The notes below the pieces were generated by a model. It had not been told where the DNA came from, searched no databases, and saw only the letters and a list, made by a program, of their open reading frames with translations. Made by a program: the position numbers and the translations under genes. 64,000 nt of DNA. Source: Planctomycetota bacterium (GTDB lineage Bacteria > Planctomycetota > Planctomycetia > Pirellulales > Pirellulaceae). The stretch is from contig CAUJHS010000109.1 of NCBI GenBank assembly GCA_963204915.1, forward strand, positions 124,001 to 188,000, read 5' to 3'. The number at the start of each line of letters is the position of its first letter. Within the stretch, counting starts at the first letter, position 1. Positions 44,115-52,673 of this stretch are shown in pieces.

Positions 44115-44626
44115 AACATTTCGTGATTGGGAAAATCAGGACGAGGCCCGCGAGGAGGCGCAAGACGCCAACGCCTCGCGGTTTTTCGCTCCTGGAAGTC
44201 ATGCTCGCCTTGGCGATCTTGGGAATTTCGATCGCCGCCATGGGCGAGTTGGTTCGGCTGGGAACCCGGGCCGCCGCAGAAACGCGCGACCTCACCAAAG
44301 CGCAAATCCTGTGCGAAGGAATGATGTCGGAACTTGCGGCGGGCGTTACCCCGCCGGAGTCGGTGGATCGCGTTCCATTTGAACTTGATCCCGAGTGGAA
44401 CTATTCGATTGTCGTGGGCGCGGTCGATCAGGAGGGATTGCTTTTGGTCCAGGTTACGGTTGAGCAAGAAGTCGAAACAGGGCAACAACCCCTTAGTTTT
44501 ACCCTTACGCGATGGATGGTCGATCCGTTGCTCGAACAAACGGAAGACTCCGACACCATTCTCGGCGGCGAAAGCACCACCGAGGGAAGCGCCACGACCG
44601 AAAGCCAATCCGGCGCCTTGCCTTAA
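44111..44626 (+). CDS. gspI: Minor pseudopilin GspI-like
   Basis: 171 residues. Arg-rich N-terminus, then prepilin leader RGFSLLEVMLALAILGISIAAMGELV with a Glu at +5. The conserved ATKAQILCEGMMSEL segment (quoted here as DLTKAQILCEGMMSEL) and a beta-rich C-terminus match GspI/minor pseudopilin class. ATG overlaps the gspH stop by 4 bases, indicating coupling. gspJ begins 44 bases downstream. Confidence 0.82.
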   Translation: MKHFVIGKIRTRPARRRKTPTPRGFSLLEVMLALAILGISIAAMGELVRLGTRAAAETRDLTKAQILCEGMMSELAAGVTPPESVDRVPFELDPEWNYSIVVGAVDQEGLLLVQVTVEQEVETGQQPLSFTLTRWMVDPLLEQTEDSDTILGGESTTEGSATTESQSGALP

Positions 44627-44670
44627 GTCGTTCCTAATAACCGCGGCGTAACGAGGTTCCCAATCGAACG

Positions 44671-45747
44671 ATGAAAGCCACCTTAATACGTCGGACCGCT
44701 TTTACGTTGCTGGAGGTCTTGCTGGCGCTGGCGCTGGCATCGTTGGTGTTCGTGGCGATTGCGATGGCGGTCGATCTCCAACTGCGTGTGATCGATGCCG
44801 GCCGCACCGAGACCGAAGAAGCCCAACTGGCCCGAGCGATTTTGCGCCGCATGGCGGACGATTTGCGCGGCGCGGTGCAGTATCAGGTGATTGATTTTTC
44901 GTCACTGGAGTCACTTGCCTCGAATGCGGCAGGAGTCGCGGGAAATCTGCAATCGGAAGATGATCTCGTCGGTACCGATTTGGACCCTAATGCCGATTCC
45001 GGCGGCAACCCCACGGGCGGTGGAGGTTCGACAGGTGGCGCATCTGGCGGCGGTGGCAGCGGCGATACTACCGGCGGCTTAGACGAAACTGGCAGTGACG
45101 CGGATTCCGAGATATCGCCTTCGCAAGACATTGCCGCCACTGGCGCGCCGGCGACGATTCCGGGCGTGTACGGGAACCAGTACGAATTGCAAATTGATGT
45201 TTCTCGCTTGCCTCGTCCCGATGAGTACAGCGGCGTGATGGCCATGACCGACGGAACATCGCCGTTGATTATTCCCAGCGATGTGAAAACTGTGAGTTAC
45301 TTTCTTCGAACCGCGGGCGATGCGGCGTTAACGCCCATGACCCAAGGCGGTTTCACCGATGAAGCGACTCAAGGCGGTTTGGTGCGCCGAGAAATTGACC
45401 GAGCCGTCGCCCGGTATGCCATGGATAGCGGAGATATCACATTACTAGACGCAACCGGCGATGTGATCGCTCCCGAGGTCACCAACCTCCAGTTTCAATA
45501 CTTTGATGGTGTTAGTTGGTTGCAAGAGTGGGATTCGGAGTTAATGGAAGGCTTGCCCGTGGCGATTGAGATCGCCATCGCCATTACGCCACGCCGATTT
45601 CTGGAGGATGCGGAAGAAGGTTCGCTTGGCGGCTCGGCTTCCGAGTTCTTTCCCGGCGAGATGGTTTATCGCACGGTGGTCCGTCTCCCAGCGGCGAAAG
45701 TGGCTGCTTCCTCAACCTCCTCAGAGATGGAGGACCTGGGATTATGA
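44671..45747 (+). CDS. gspJ: Minor pseudopilin GspJ-like
   Basis: 358 residues, longer than the usual 200 or so. Leader TAFTLLEVLLALALASLVFVAIA followed by RTETEEAQLARAILRRMADDLRGAVQY, a GspJ pattern. An insert of about 50 residues at 110-145 is rich in Gly, Ser and Thr (several GGG runs). The rest is beta-rich (LQFQYFDGVSWLQEWD). Ends overlapping gspK by 4 bases. Confidence 0.82.
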   Translation: MKATLIRRTAFTLLEVLLALALASLVFVAIAMAVDLQLRVIDAGRTETEEAQLARAILRRMADDLRGAVQYQVIDFSSLESLASNAAGVAGNLQSEDDLVGTDLDPNADSGGNPTGGGGSTGGASGGGGSGDTTGGLDETGSDADSEISPSQDIAATGAPATIPGVYGNQYELQIDVSRLPRPDEYSGVMAMTDGTSPLIIPSDVKTVSYFLRTAGDAALTPMTQGGFTDEATQGGLVRREIDRAVARYAMDSGDITLLDATGDVIAPEVTNLQFQYFDGVSWLQEWDSELMEGLPVAIEIAIAITPRRFLEDAEEGSLGGSASEFFPGEMVYRTVVRLPAAKVAASSTSSEMEDLGL

Positions 45748-47447
45748 GGACGTCTCGAACAACGCCGCCAACGGCTTCGCGGTCCTGTCGTACAGAACAG
45801 GTTGCTGCTTTTGGTTCGCCGCGCGGCATGGTGCTGGTTGTCGTACTGGTGGTCATTGTTTTGCTTGCCTTGGCGGCGTATGCGTTCACAGAACTTATGA
45901 TCACCCAGCGTATGGCGACCGAATACGCCGGACGTCAAGCGCAGTCGCGCATGCTGGTTGATTCGGGAGTTGACGCCCTGCGAATGTTCCTGATGCAAGA
46001 CCAGATCATGCAGGCCGAGGCCGGCGGTCATTACGACAACCCCGCATACTTTCAAGCCCAGCTGGTGGTTGATGATCTCGATCCGATTCATCGCGGCCGG
46101 TTCAGCGTTTTGGCGCCGTTACTGGACGATCAAGGTTATCCCGGCGGTTTGCGGTACGGCTTGGAGAACGAGTCGGCACGGGTCAATATCAACGCGCTCG
46201 TGTGGTTTGAGAAACAACCCCTCATGGAGAACGCGGGTCGGAACTTGTTAATGGCGTTGCCCAACATGACGGAGGACATTGCCGACGCGATTATGGACTA
46301 CGTCGACGACGACTACGAACCGCGTGAGTTCGGCGCCGAGGACGAGTACTACATGTCGCTCGAGCCGCCATACGCCCCTAAGAATGCGCCGCTAGATACG
46401 GTCGAAGAACTGCTGTTGGTTCGAGGCGTCACCCCGCAACTCCTGTTCGGCGCCGATGCGAACCGCAATGGCATGCTCGACTCGCACGAAATGACCGATG
46501 CGGCCTTGGCGGATTCGCCCGATGGATCGATGGACCGAGGCTGGTCGGCGTACCTGACCCTGTGGAGCATGGAGCGCAACGCCAACTCTCTGGGTGAGCC
46601 CCGTATTTACATCAACGGCGACGACTTACAACAACTTTCCGAGCAGCTCAGCGCGTATTTTGACGCCAGCTGGGTGAACTTCATCATTGCCTACCGCCAG
46701 TATGGGCCGTCGGCGAACAATTCCGGCGGCGGCTCCGAAGGTTCCGAAACTCAAACTGCGGATATGATTCAGCTCGATCTTTCCCAACCCGCGAAGCATC
46801 GTATCAATCAGGTCATCGATCTCATTGGGGCGAAAGTGCAAATTCCAAGTCGCACCGGTGGTGGCGGAGGCGGCGGAGGCGGCGGAGGCGGTGGAGGCGG
46901 TGGAGGCGGTGGAGGTGGTGGACAGGGTGGGGAGAATAATCAAGGAACGACTTACGAATCGCCATTTCCCGACGGCCCAGTGGCCATGGCGACCTACCTC
47001 CCAGTGCTTCTCGATCAGGTGTCGGTTAATCCTAACTCCTGGATTCCCGGTCGCGTGAACATCAATCAGGCCCCGCGAACGATTCTGGTGGGAATTCCGG
47101 GCATGTCGGAGGAAATCGCCGACGAAATTATCGCCAATCGGCAAATGCAGTCGACCGGAACCGAGGAGGACGATCCCAACCAACGCTTTGAAACCTGGCT
47201 GGCCACCAGTGGCATTGTAACGCTCGAAGAAATGAAAGCACTGACGCCGTTTATCACCGCCGGGGGCGACGTCTACCGAGCGCAAATCGTTGGTTACTTC
47301 GAAGACGGCGGCGCCGCCGCGCGGTCGGAAGTTGTAATTGATGCTACGCAATCCACCCCGCGGCTATTATTCTGGAGAGATCTGAGCCATTTGGGCCGCG
47401 GGTATGCTCTGGAAACGCTCGGCGTACAATTGGACAGTGGAATGTAG
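45744..47447 (+). CDS. gspK: Minor pseudopilin GspK-like with poly-glycine tract
   Basis: 567 residues, about twice the length of classical GspK. N-terminal leader with GMVLVVVLVVIVLLALAAYAFTELM starting near residue 28; GspK lacks the usual Glu5. Features of the family: DSGVDALRMFLM, the helix-hairpin-helix-like repeats MTEDIADAIMDYVDDDYEPREFGAED, and VNINQAPRTILVGIPGMSEEIADEI (motifs abridged). An unbroken run of 22 Gly codons lies at 46857-46922. GspK caps the pseudopilus with GspI and GspJ. The ATG overlaps gspJ by 4 bases. Confidence 0.88.
   Translation: MRTSRTTPPTASRSCRTEQVAAFGSPRGMVLVVVLVVIVLLALAAYAFTELMITQRMATEYAGRQAQSRMLVDSGVDALRMFLMQDQIMQAEAGGHYDNPAYFQAQLVVDDLDPIHRGRFSVLAPLLDDQGYPGGLRYGLENESARVNINALVWFEKQPLMENAGRNLLMALPNMTEDIADAIMDYVDDDYEPREFGAEDEYYMSLEPPYAPKNAPLDTVEELLLVRGVTPQLLFGADANRNGMLDSHEMTDAALADSPDGSMDRGWSAYLTLWSMERNANSLGEPRIYINGDDLQQLSEQLSAYFDASWVNFIIAYRQYGPSANNSGGGSEGSETQTADMIQLDLSQPAKHRINQVIDLIGAKVQIPSRTGGGGGGGGGGGGGGGGGGGGGGQGGENNQGTTYESPFPDGPVAMATYLPVLLDQVSVNPNSWIPGRVNINQAPRTILVGIPGMSEEIADEIIANRQMQSTGTEEDDPNQRFETWLATSGIVTLEEMKALTPFITAGGDVYRAQIVGYFEDGGAAARSEVVIDATQSTPRLLFWRDLSHLGRGYALETLGVQLDSGM
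46857..46922 (+). repeat. Poly-glycine coding tract of 22 codons
   Basis: Twenty-two consecutive GGN codons in an imperfect nine-base GGT-GGA-GGC pattern. Such tracts change length by slippage and may vary among strains. Confidence 0.85.
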
Positions 47448-47501
47448 CGGCGCGCCGGACGGCCAACATACGTAAACCCATCGATATACCAGGATCTCTT
47501 T

Positions 47502-49004
47502 ATGCCTCGATTGCTCGCCTTGGAATGGGACGGCGGCGAAGCCCGCATCGCGGTCGCCCGCACCCGAGGAAAGGAAGCCGTCATCGAGCATGCCTTCGCC
47601 GTTGAACTGGCTCCGCGTGACGCGGGCGAAACTTTTGCCGACGTTAACGTCGGCGAACGTGTGGCTGCTGCGCTGGCGGCTCGGCGCATCGGCCGGTGCG
47701 ATACGCTCGTCGCCGTGGGCCGTTCGAGCATCGAGTTGCGGCGCTTGAGCCTTCCTCCCGCGCCGCCAGAAGAAGTGCCCGATCTCGTGCGGTTTCAAGC
47801 CATGCGCGACTTCAGCGGGGTGAACGAAGAGTGGCCGCTCGATTATGTGCCGCTCGATGCCGCCGCCGCTCCGTCGGCAAGCGAGGCCCCCAGTGGTTCG
47901 ACCAGTGTTCTGGCGGCCGTGATTGCTCCGAAACTTGTCGAGCAAATTCGTCAAACGTGCGAAGCCGCCGGCCTGGCGCCGGAACGTTTGGTGTTACGTC
48001 CCTTTGCGGCGGCGTCGCTATTGCGTCGAGCGCGTCCGAGCGAGGAATGCCGCTTGTTGGTCGACCTGCTCAGTGATGAGGCCGACCTGACTGTGCTGAT
48101 TGGCGGCAACGTCGTCTTTGTGCGCACCGTGCGTCTTCCCGCCCTGGAGGAAGAAGGGCAAATGCGCGCCTTGTTGGGTGAAACGCGGCGGACCATTGCT
48201 GCGGCCCATAACCAGCTTGGCGGACAGCGAGTCGCCCGCGTCGTCATCTGCGGCGAACCCGCGCGGCTGGCCACGATTCAACCCCAGTTGGAAGAGCAAC
48301 TGTCGATTCCGGTCGAACCGTTCGATCCGTTTTCCGTCGTCGCCCTTGATGGAGCGCTCCAGACCGAGTTACCGGATCATCCCGGTCGGTTCGCACCGCT
48401 CCTGGGCATGTTGCTCGACGAAGCGGCCCAAGACCGGCACGATATTGATTTTCTCAATCCTCGTCGCCGACCGCGCGCCCCCAGCCGACGTCGGCAATAC
48501 GCGCTCGTGGGCGCTACCCTTGGCGCCTTATTGTTAGCCGGCGTGTTTTTTGTTTGGCAACGTCAAAACGCGGCCGATCAGGAGATCAAAATGCTGCAGA
48601 AGGACGTTCAAGATCTCACAAAACTCGTGGAACAGTCGCGCAAAATTCAAGCCAAGACCGAGGAAATCGACAACTTCGTGCGCGGCGACGTCACGTGGCT
48701 TGATGAACTGAAAACGCTCTCGGAGAAACTTCCCCCCAGCAACGAGATCCTCGTCACGCGCCTCCGGGCGATGCCCATGATGGACGGCGGCGGTCAACTG
48801 CTGTTGGACGGCTACGCGAACGAATCTGCCGACATCGGAGAAATGGTTCACCGCCTGAAGGATGATCGGCGCGAAGCACGGAGCAAAGGGGGGTACCAAA
48901 ATAAGCAACGTACCGATTACCCCTGGCGGTTCGATAATGTCACCGTGCGGATTTCACCCATGGAGTCGGAGGACGCCGACCAAGTTGAGACCGCCGCCCC
49001 CTAG
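47502..49004 (+). CDS. GspL-like protein (PilM-type ATPase fold plus PilN-like C-terminus)
   Basis: 500 residues. Residues about 1-310 resemble an actin-like PilM/GspL cytoplasmic domain (PRLLALEWDGGEARIAV, VLAAVIAPKLVEQIRQTCEAAGLAP). A membrane span is at about 334-352 (YALVGATLGALLLAGVFFVW), then a coiled coil and a PilN-like periplasmic domain. In T2SS, GspL couples GspE to the membrane; this protein shows the family's PilM/PilN fusion. Located between gspK and gspM-like genes. Confidence 0.8.
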   Translation: MPRLLALEWDGGEARIAVARTRGKEAVIEHAFAVELAPRDAGETFADVNVGERVAAALAARRIGRCDTLVAVGRSSIELRRLSLPPAPPEEVPDLVRFQAMRDFSGVNEEWPLDYVPLDAAAAPSASEAPSGSTSVLAAVIAPKLVEQIRQTCEAAGLAPERLVLRPFAAASLLRRARPSEECRLLVDLLSDEADLTVLIGGNVVFVRTVRLPALEEEGQMRALLGETRRTIAAAHNQLGGQRVARVVICGEPARLATIQPQLEEQLSIPVEPFDPFSVVALDGALQTELPDHPGRFAPLLGMLLDEAAQDRHDIDFLNPRRRPRAPSRRRQYALVGATLGALLLAGVFFVWQRQNAADQEIKMLQKDVQDLTKLVEQSRKIQAKTEEIDNFVRGDVTWLDELKTLSEKLPPSNEILVTRLRAMPMMDGGGQLLLDGYANESADIGEMVHRLKDDRREARSKGGYQNKQRTDYPWRFDNVTVRISPMESEDADQVETAAP

Positions 49005-49069
49005 CTCGGTTGCTTCCGCCTGACGACCCAGTCTAGTTCTTCGCACCAACGAACGACGATATTCACACC

Positions 49070-50317
49070 ATGTCACAACGTGAACGCATTTTGGCCATTG
49101 CCGTTGGCGCCCTTGCGGTGTTGATCGGGTGTTTCTACGTCTTTCAAAAAGTGGATGCGAGCTTCCGCCAGAGGAGCCAAACCCTCGAACGCCTGCGCGG
49201 CGAGAAACGGCAAAAAGAGCGGCAAGTCATGTTTGGCAAAATGGCGCAACAACGGCTGGAGCAATATCAAGAACGCTCGCTGCCGCCCAAGCCCGAGCAA
49301 GCAGGCCAGCTTTACACCGACTGGCTCTTGAACACCGTCACAGAAATCGGCTTCTCCGAGCCCAAAGTAAACCCGGTAACAGGCGGACCGCGATCCCAAA
49401 CCGAAGCATTTACGGGTCATGCGTTCGCCGTCAGCGGGGTTGGTCGCCTGGACATGCTCACACAATTGTTGCATGAGTTCTATTCGGTCGATTACTTGCA
49501 CCGCGTGAAGCAGTTGCAGCTCACCCCGCGCGACGCGAAAACCGTGGCGTTCAGCATGACGGTTGAAGCGATCTCGGTAGCGGATGCTCCGGAGCGAGAA
49601 AAGTTGCATGATCCGCCCAGCGATCGCCTGGCGGAAAATGACCTGCAGGCATATCTGGACGCGATTTGCGGCCGTAATATGTTTGGCCCGCCCAATACGC
49701 CCCCTAGGCTTTCGGCCAGCAGCGCGTATGGACAAACCAATCGCGAGGTCACCATTTCGCCCACCGCGAGCGATCCGGATGAAGGCGATCAACTCACCTA
49801 TTCGTTCACGTCGGAAGATCTTGTGGGCGCCCGGTTTGACTCCAAAACTGGTAGATTAAGTTGGACGCCGACCCGACCGGGCGAGTACTACGTCACGTTG
49901 TCGGTGCAAGATGACGGCGTTCCCGTGCGCGTGGCGGAACAGAACGTCAAAATCACCGTCACGGATCCCCCGCCTGTCGTGGTTGTGGAACGCAAAGTCG
50001 AACCCGCCAAACCTCCCTATGAACAAGTCGAATTCACCTACGTGAACGGAATTACGGAAGTGGACGGTGAACGGCAGGTTTGGATGATCGATCGCCGTAC
50101 CGGAAAAAACTACTGGCTGACCGAAGGCGACCGTTTTAGCGTGGGCGGGTTTTCAGCCCAGGTGAAGCATATTGGTCCGCTAGATGTCGAGTTTGACTGG
50201 TACAACCGCAGCGCGGTGGTGCCGCTCGGAGAGAACCTGGCGGAAGATAAAGAGCTTGCCGACGGCGAACTCTTTAACGCCCGACAAGCGAATGTCGGGC
50301 GAATGCGAAGCGAGTGA
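49070..50317 (+). CDS. GspM-like protein with Ig/cadherin-like insertion
   Basis: 415 residues. A short cytoplasmic start, one membrane span at about 9-27, a coiled coil (LRGEKRQKERQVMFGKMAQQRLEQYQER, abridged) and a PilO/GspM-like ferredoxin fold. At about 205-300 an Ig/cadherin-like domain is inserted (TASDPDEGDQLTYSFTSEDLVG and SWTPTRPGEYYVTL). The C-terminus (KHIGPLDVEFDW) recalls a GspC-like HR domain. The equivalents of GspC and GspM may be combined here. It ends the block, converging on the Wzc-like gene. Confidence 0.72.
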   Translation: MSQRERILAIAVGALAVLIGCFYVFQKVDASFRQRSQTLERLRGEKRQKERQVMFGKMAQQRLEQYQERSLPPKPEQAGQLYTDWLLNTVTEIGFSEPKVNPVTGGPRSQTEAFTGHAFAVSGVGRLDMLTQLLHEFYSVDYLHRVKQLQLTPRDAKTVAFSMTVEAISVADAPEREKLHDPPSDRLAENDLQAYLDAICGRNMFGPPNTPPRLSASSAYGQTNREVTISPTASDPDEGDQLTYSFTSEDLVGARFDSKTGRLSWTPTRPGEYYVTLSVQDDGVPVRVAEQNVKITVTDPPPVVVVERKVEPAKPPYEQVEFTYVNGITEVDGERQVWMIDRRTGKNYWLTEGDRFSVGGFSAQVKHIGPLDVEFDWYNRSAVVPLGENLAEDKELADGELFNARQANVGRMRSE

Positions 50318-50358
50318 TTCAACGTTCACGCCGCCAGCGAGAAGCATCGCCGATCGAA

Positions 50359-52647
50359 TTACGCCGCGCGGCGGAGTGACGGACGGCGCGGCGGTTCCTC
50401 TTCGTCGTGCATCGTCTCGATCTCGTCGTCGTTTTCTTCCTCGCCGTAGCCATAGCCGTAGCCATACCCGTAACCATAACCGTAGCCATAGCCGTAGTAG
50501 CCGTCGTTGTTGCTGTCGCCAATGCGATTCGCAACGATTCCGGCCAAGGGCACGTCCATGGTCCGTAATGTTTCGGCGGCGCGGAGAACGAGCTTTCGAT
50601 GGTTCTTTGCCGGCTGGACCACCAAGACCATGCCTTCCACCAGGCGCCCAATAATGCTGGCGTCGCTAGCGACTAGCACCGGGGGGCAGTCGACAAGAAT
50701 CTGGTCGTAAACGGTTTCCGCCCAGCCAAGCAACTCTTCCAAGCGTGGACCGCTAAGCAATTCGGTAGGATTCGAGGGTTTGGGGCCACAAGGCAGAACA
50801 TCCAGGTTCTCCACACCCGTGGCCAAAATGCGTTCGGCGCACAAGGTCACGAGGTCTCGATCGGACTTGAGAATTTCTGAAATCCCGGCCTGACCGCGCA
50901 GTCCAAAGAGTTTGGTGAGACCTGGCCGACGGAGATCAATGTCAATCAACAGCGTTCGCTTACCGGCTTGGGCATACGACACGCCGAGATTGGCCAGGAC
51001 CGTGGTTTTTCCGTCGCCCGGCTCCGAGCTGGTAATCGCAAGCCGGTTGCGTTCGCCGCCGCCAAGACTGAGCGTCGTGCGAAGGGTGCGGAACGCTTCG
51101 CTTTCGACCGACTCGGGCGATGCGTGCACTTGGAGCGCTTCGACGCCGACTTCGCCAGGCGCCATCAATTGGCGCACCATCGCCAAGATGGGAGCGCCCA
51201 TTTGCTCCTGCATTTCTTCGGGCGAACGGAAGCGATCGTCCATGACGTCCAACACGTACACGGCGCTCACGCCGATGGCCAGACCGCCCGCCAACGACAT
51301 TAACCCCACGAGCAGCAACTTTGGCGAAACCGGCCGATCTTTGGCAATGGCCGGACTGATCACCGACACGCGCACATCGCCCGATTTTCCCGTCAGATCA
51401 ATGCCCGCAATCCGTTCGAGGAGCATTTCGTGCTCCTTTTGAAAACGCTCCAGTTCACGCTCGACCATGGTCCATTCGGCCAGTTCACCGTTTAGGCGCA
51501 CGGCCTCCTGTTCGGCGATGGCGAACTCATGCTGCAATTGGCGTTCGTGTTCCTGCGCTTTGCGGAGTTTTTCACCCAAGAGCGATGTCAAAATTGGTGC
51601 GAGTTGATCGTTCGTCAAACCGGCCACACGGTGGCGGACTCGCTCGTTATACGTGGCGATGTACGCTTGCGACTCTTGAATCTGTCGCTGAACTTGAATG
51701 ACTTCCGGATGATTGGGTCCAAGATGATTCAGCAACGCTTCCAGGCGAGCGTTGTCGTCCATGAGTTTGCGTTCGGCAAGCTGAATGGCGTCGGAATCCG
51801 AGGTTTTCAGGCCGAACTGGCCAAGCAGCAGATCTCCGCCGGCGCCCGGTTCGATCACGGCCAGGTATTGCCGCAAGTCGCCTCCGGTCTGAATCGCGGC
51901 GGTAATCGATGCGAGGAGCGTCTGCAATTCAATGCGCTGCTTTTGCTGCTCACCCAGCGACTCGCTAAGTTGCAACGCGCGATGCACGGTAGGATGGTCA
52001 ATTTGCGATCCTTTTCCGACCACGCCAATAGCGCCAAGGCGCTGAGTAACATCCAGGTATTGCTGGCGTTTGGTCTCTAAGCGAAGTTTGACATCGTCCA
52101 GTTCCTTGCCCAACACGTCAAGCAGCGCCTGCGAAACGTCTTTTTGGTCCTTTTTGATGAACTCCAAATAGGACTCGACCACTTCGCGCACGACATCGGC
52201 CGACATTTCTGGCGAATCGGTGCAGTAAGAAACTTCGATCACGTTCGTGCGACGGACCCCGCTCGCGGCGACCCCTGTTTCCAGATCCTCCACTTGCAGG
52301 TCGGGATACCTTTCCACAAGTCGCGTAATCGCGCTGTCCAGCACCGAGCGGCTGGTGAAAAGCCGTTCGTAGGTAGGAATCAAAGCCTGGCTTCCGGCTT
52401 GCGCCGCTAATGTCATATTCGCGGGATCAAGCCCGGTTTGCTGCACCAACAACGAAGCGCGCGCCTCGTAGAGCCGCGTCGCGGTCGTGTAGTAGGCGGC
52501 GCCTAAAACGCACGACGCCAGGACCACGGTAATGACAATCTTTTTGCGGCGAATCACGACGCGCAAGAAACGTAAGATTGCTTGCACGGTGTCGGCGGCG
52601 CTTGGAGACGAGAGATCTCCTGCCACTTCCCCAAGGTCGCGCGTCAT
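50359..52647 (-). CDS. Wzc-like polysaccharide copolymerase/bacterial tyrosine kinase
   Basis: 762 residues. Wzz domain with two membrane spans (residues about 37-57 and 438-460) flanks a long periplasmic coiled coil. The BY-kinase domain has Walker A SSEPGDGKTTVLANLG, Walker A' TLLIDIDLRRPG and Walker B LVDCPPVL. The C-terminal tail has a Tyr-Gly repeat with 10 tyrosines followed by an acidic stretch, in the position of the autophosphorylated Tyr cluster. It controls exopolysaccharide chain length with the Wza-like protein encoded 26 bases upstream. Confidence 0.9.
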   Translation of the reverse strand: MTRDLGEVAGDLSSPSAADTVQAILRFLRVVIRRKKIVITVVLASCVLGAAYYTTATRLYEARASLLVQQTGLDPANMTLAAQAGSQALIPTYERLFTSRSVLDSAITRLVERYPDLQVEDLETGVAASGVRRTNVIEVSYCTDSPEMSADVVREVVESYLEFIKKDQKDVSQALLDVLGKELDDVKLRLETKRQQYLDVTQRLGAIGVVGKGSQIDHPTVHRALQLSESLGEQQKQRIELQTLLASITAAIQTGGDLRQYLAVIEPGAGGDLLLGQFGLKTSDSDAIQLAERKLMDDNARLEALLNHLGPNHPEVIQVQRQIQESQAYIATYNERVRHRVAGLTNDQLAPILTSLLGEKLRKAQEHERQLQHEFAIAEQEAVRLNGELAEWTMVERELERFQKEHEMLLERIAGIDLTGKSGDVRVSVISPAIAKDRPVSPKLLLVGLMSLAGGLAIGVSAVYVLDVMDDRFRSPEEMQEQMGAPILAMVRQLMAPGEVGVEALQVHASPESVESEAFRTLRTTLSLGGGERNRLAITSSEPGDGKTTVLANLGVSYAQAGKRTLLIDIDLRRPGLTKLFGLRGQAGISEILKSDRDLVTLCAERILATGVENLDVLPCGPKPSNPTELLSGPRLEELLGWAETVYDQILVDCPPVLVASDASIIGRLVEGMVLVVQPAKNHRKLVLRAAETLRTMDVPLAGIVANRIGDSNNDGYYGYGYGYGYGYGYGYGYGEEENDDEIETMHDEEEPPRRPSLRRAA

Positions 52648-52673
52648 ATGGATTGCTGCCGAATGCGAGTAAA

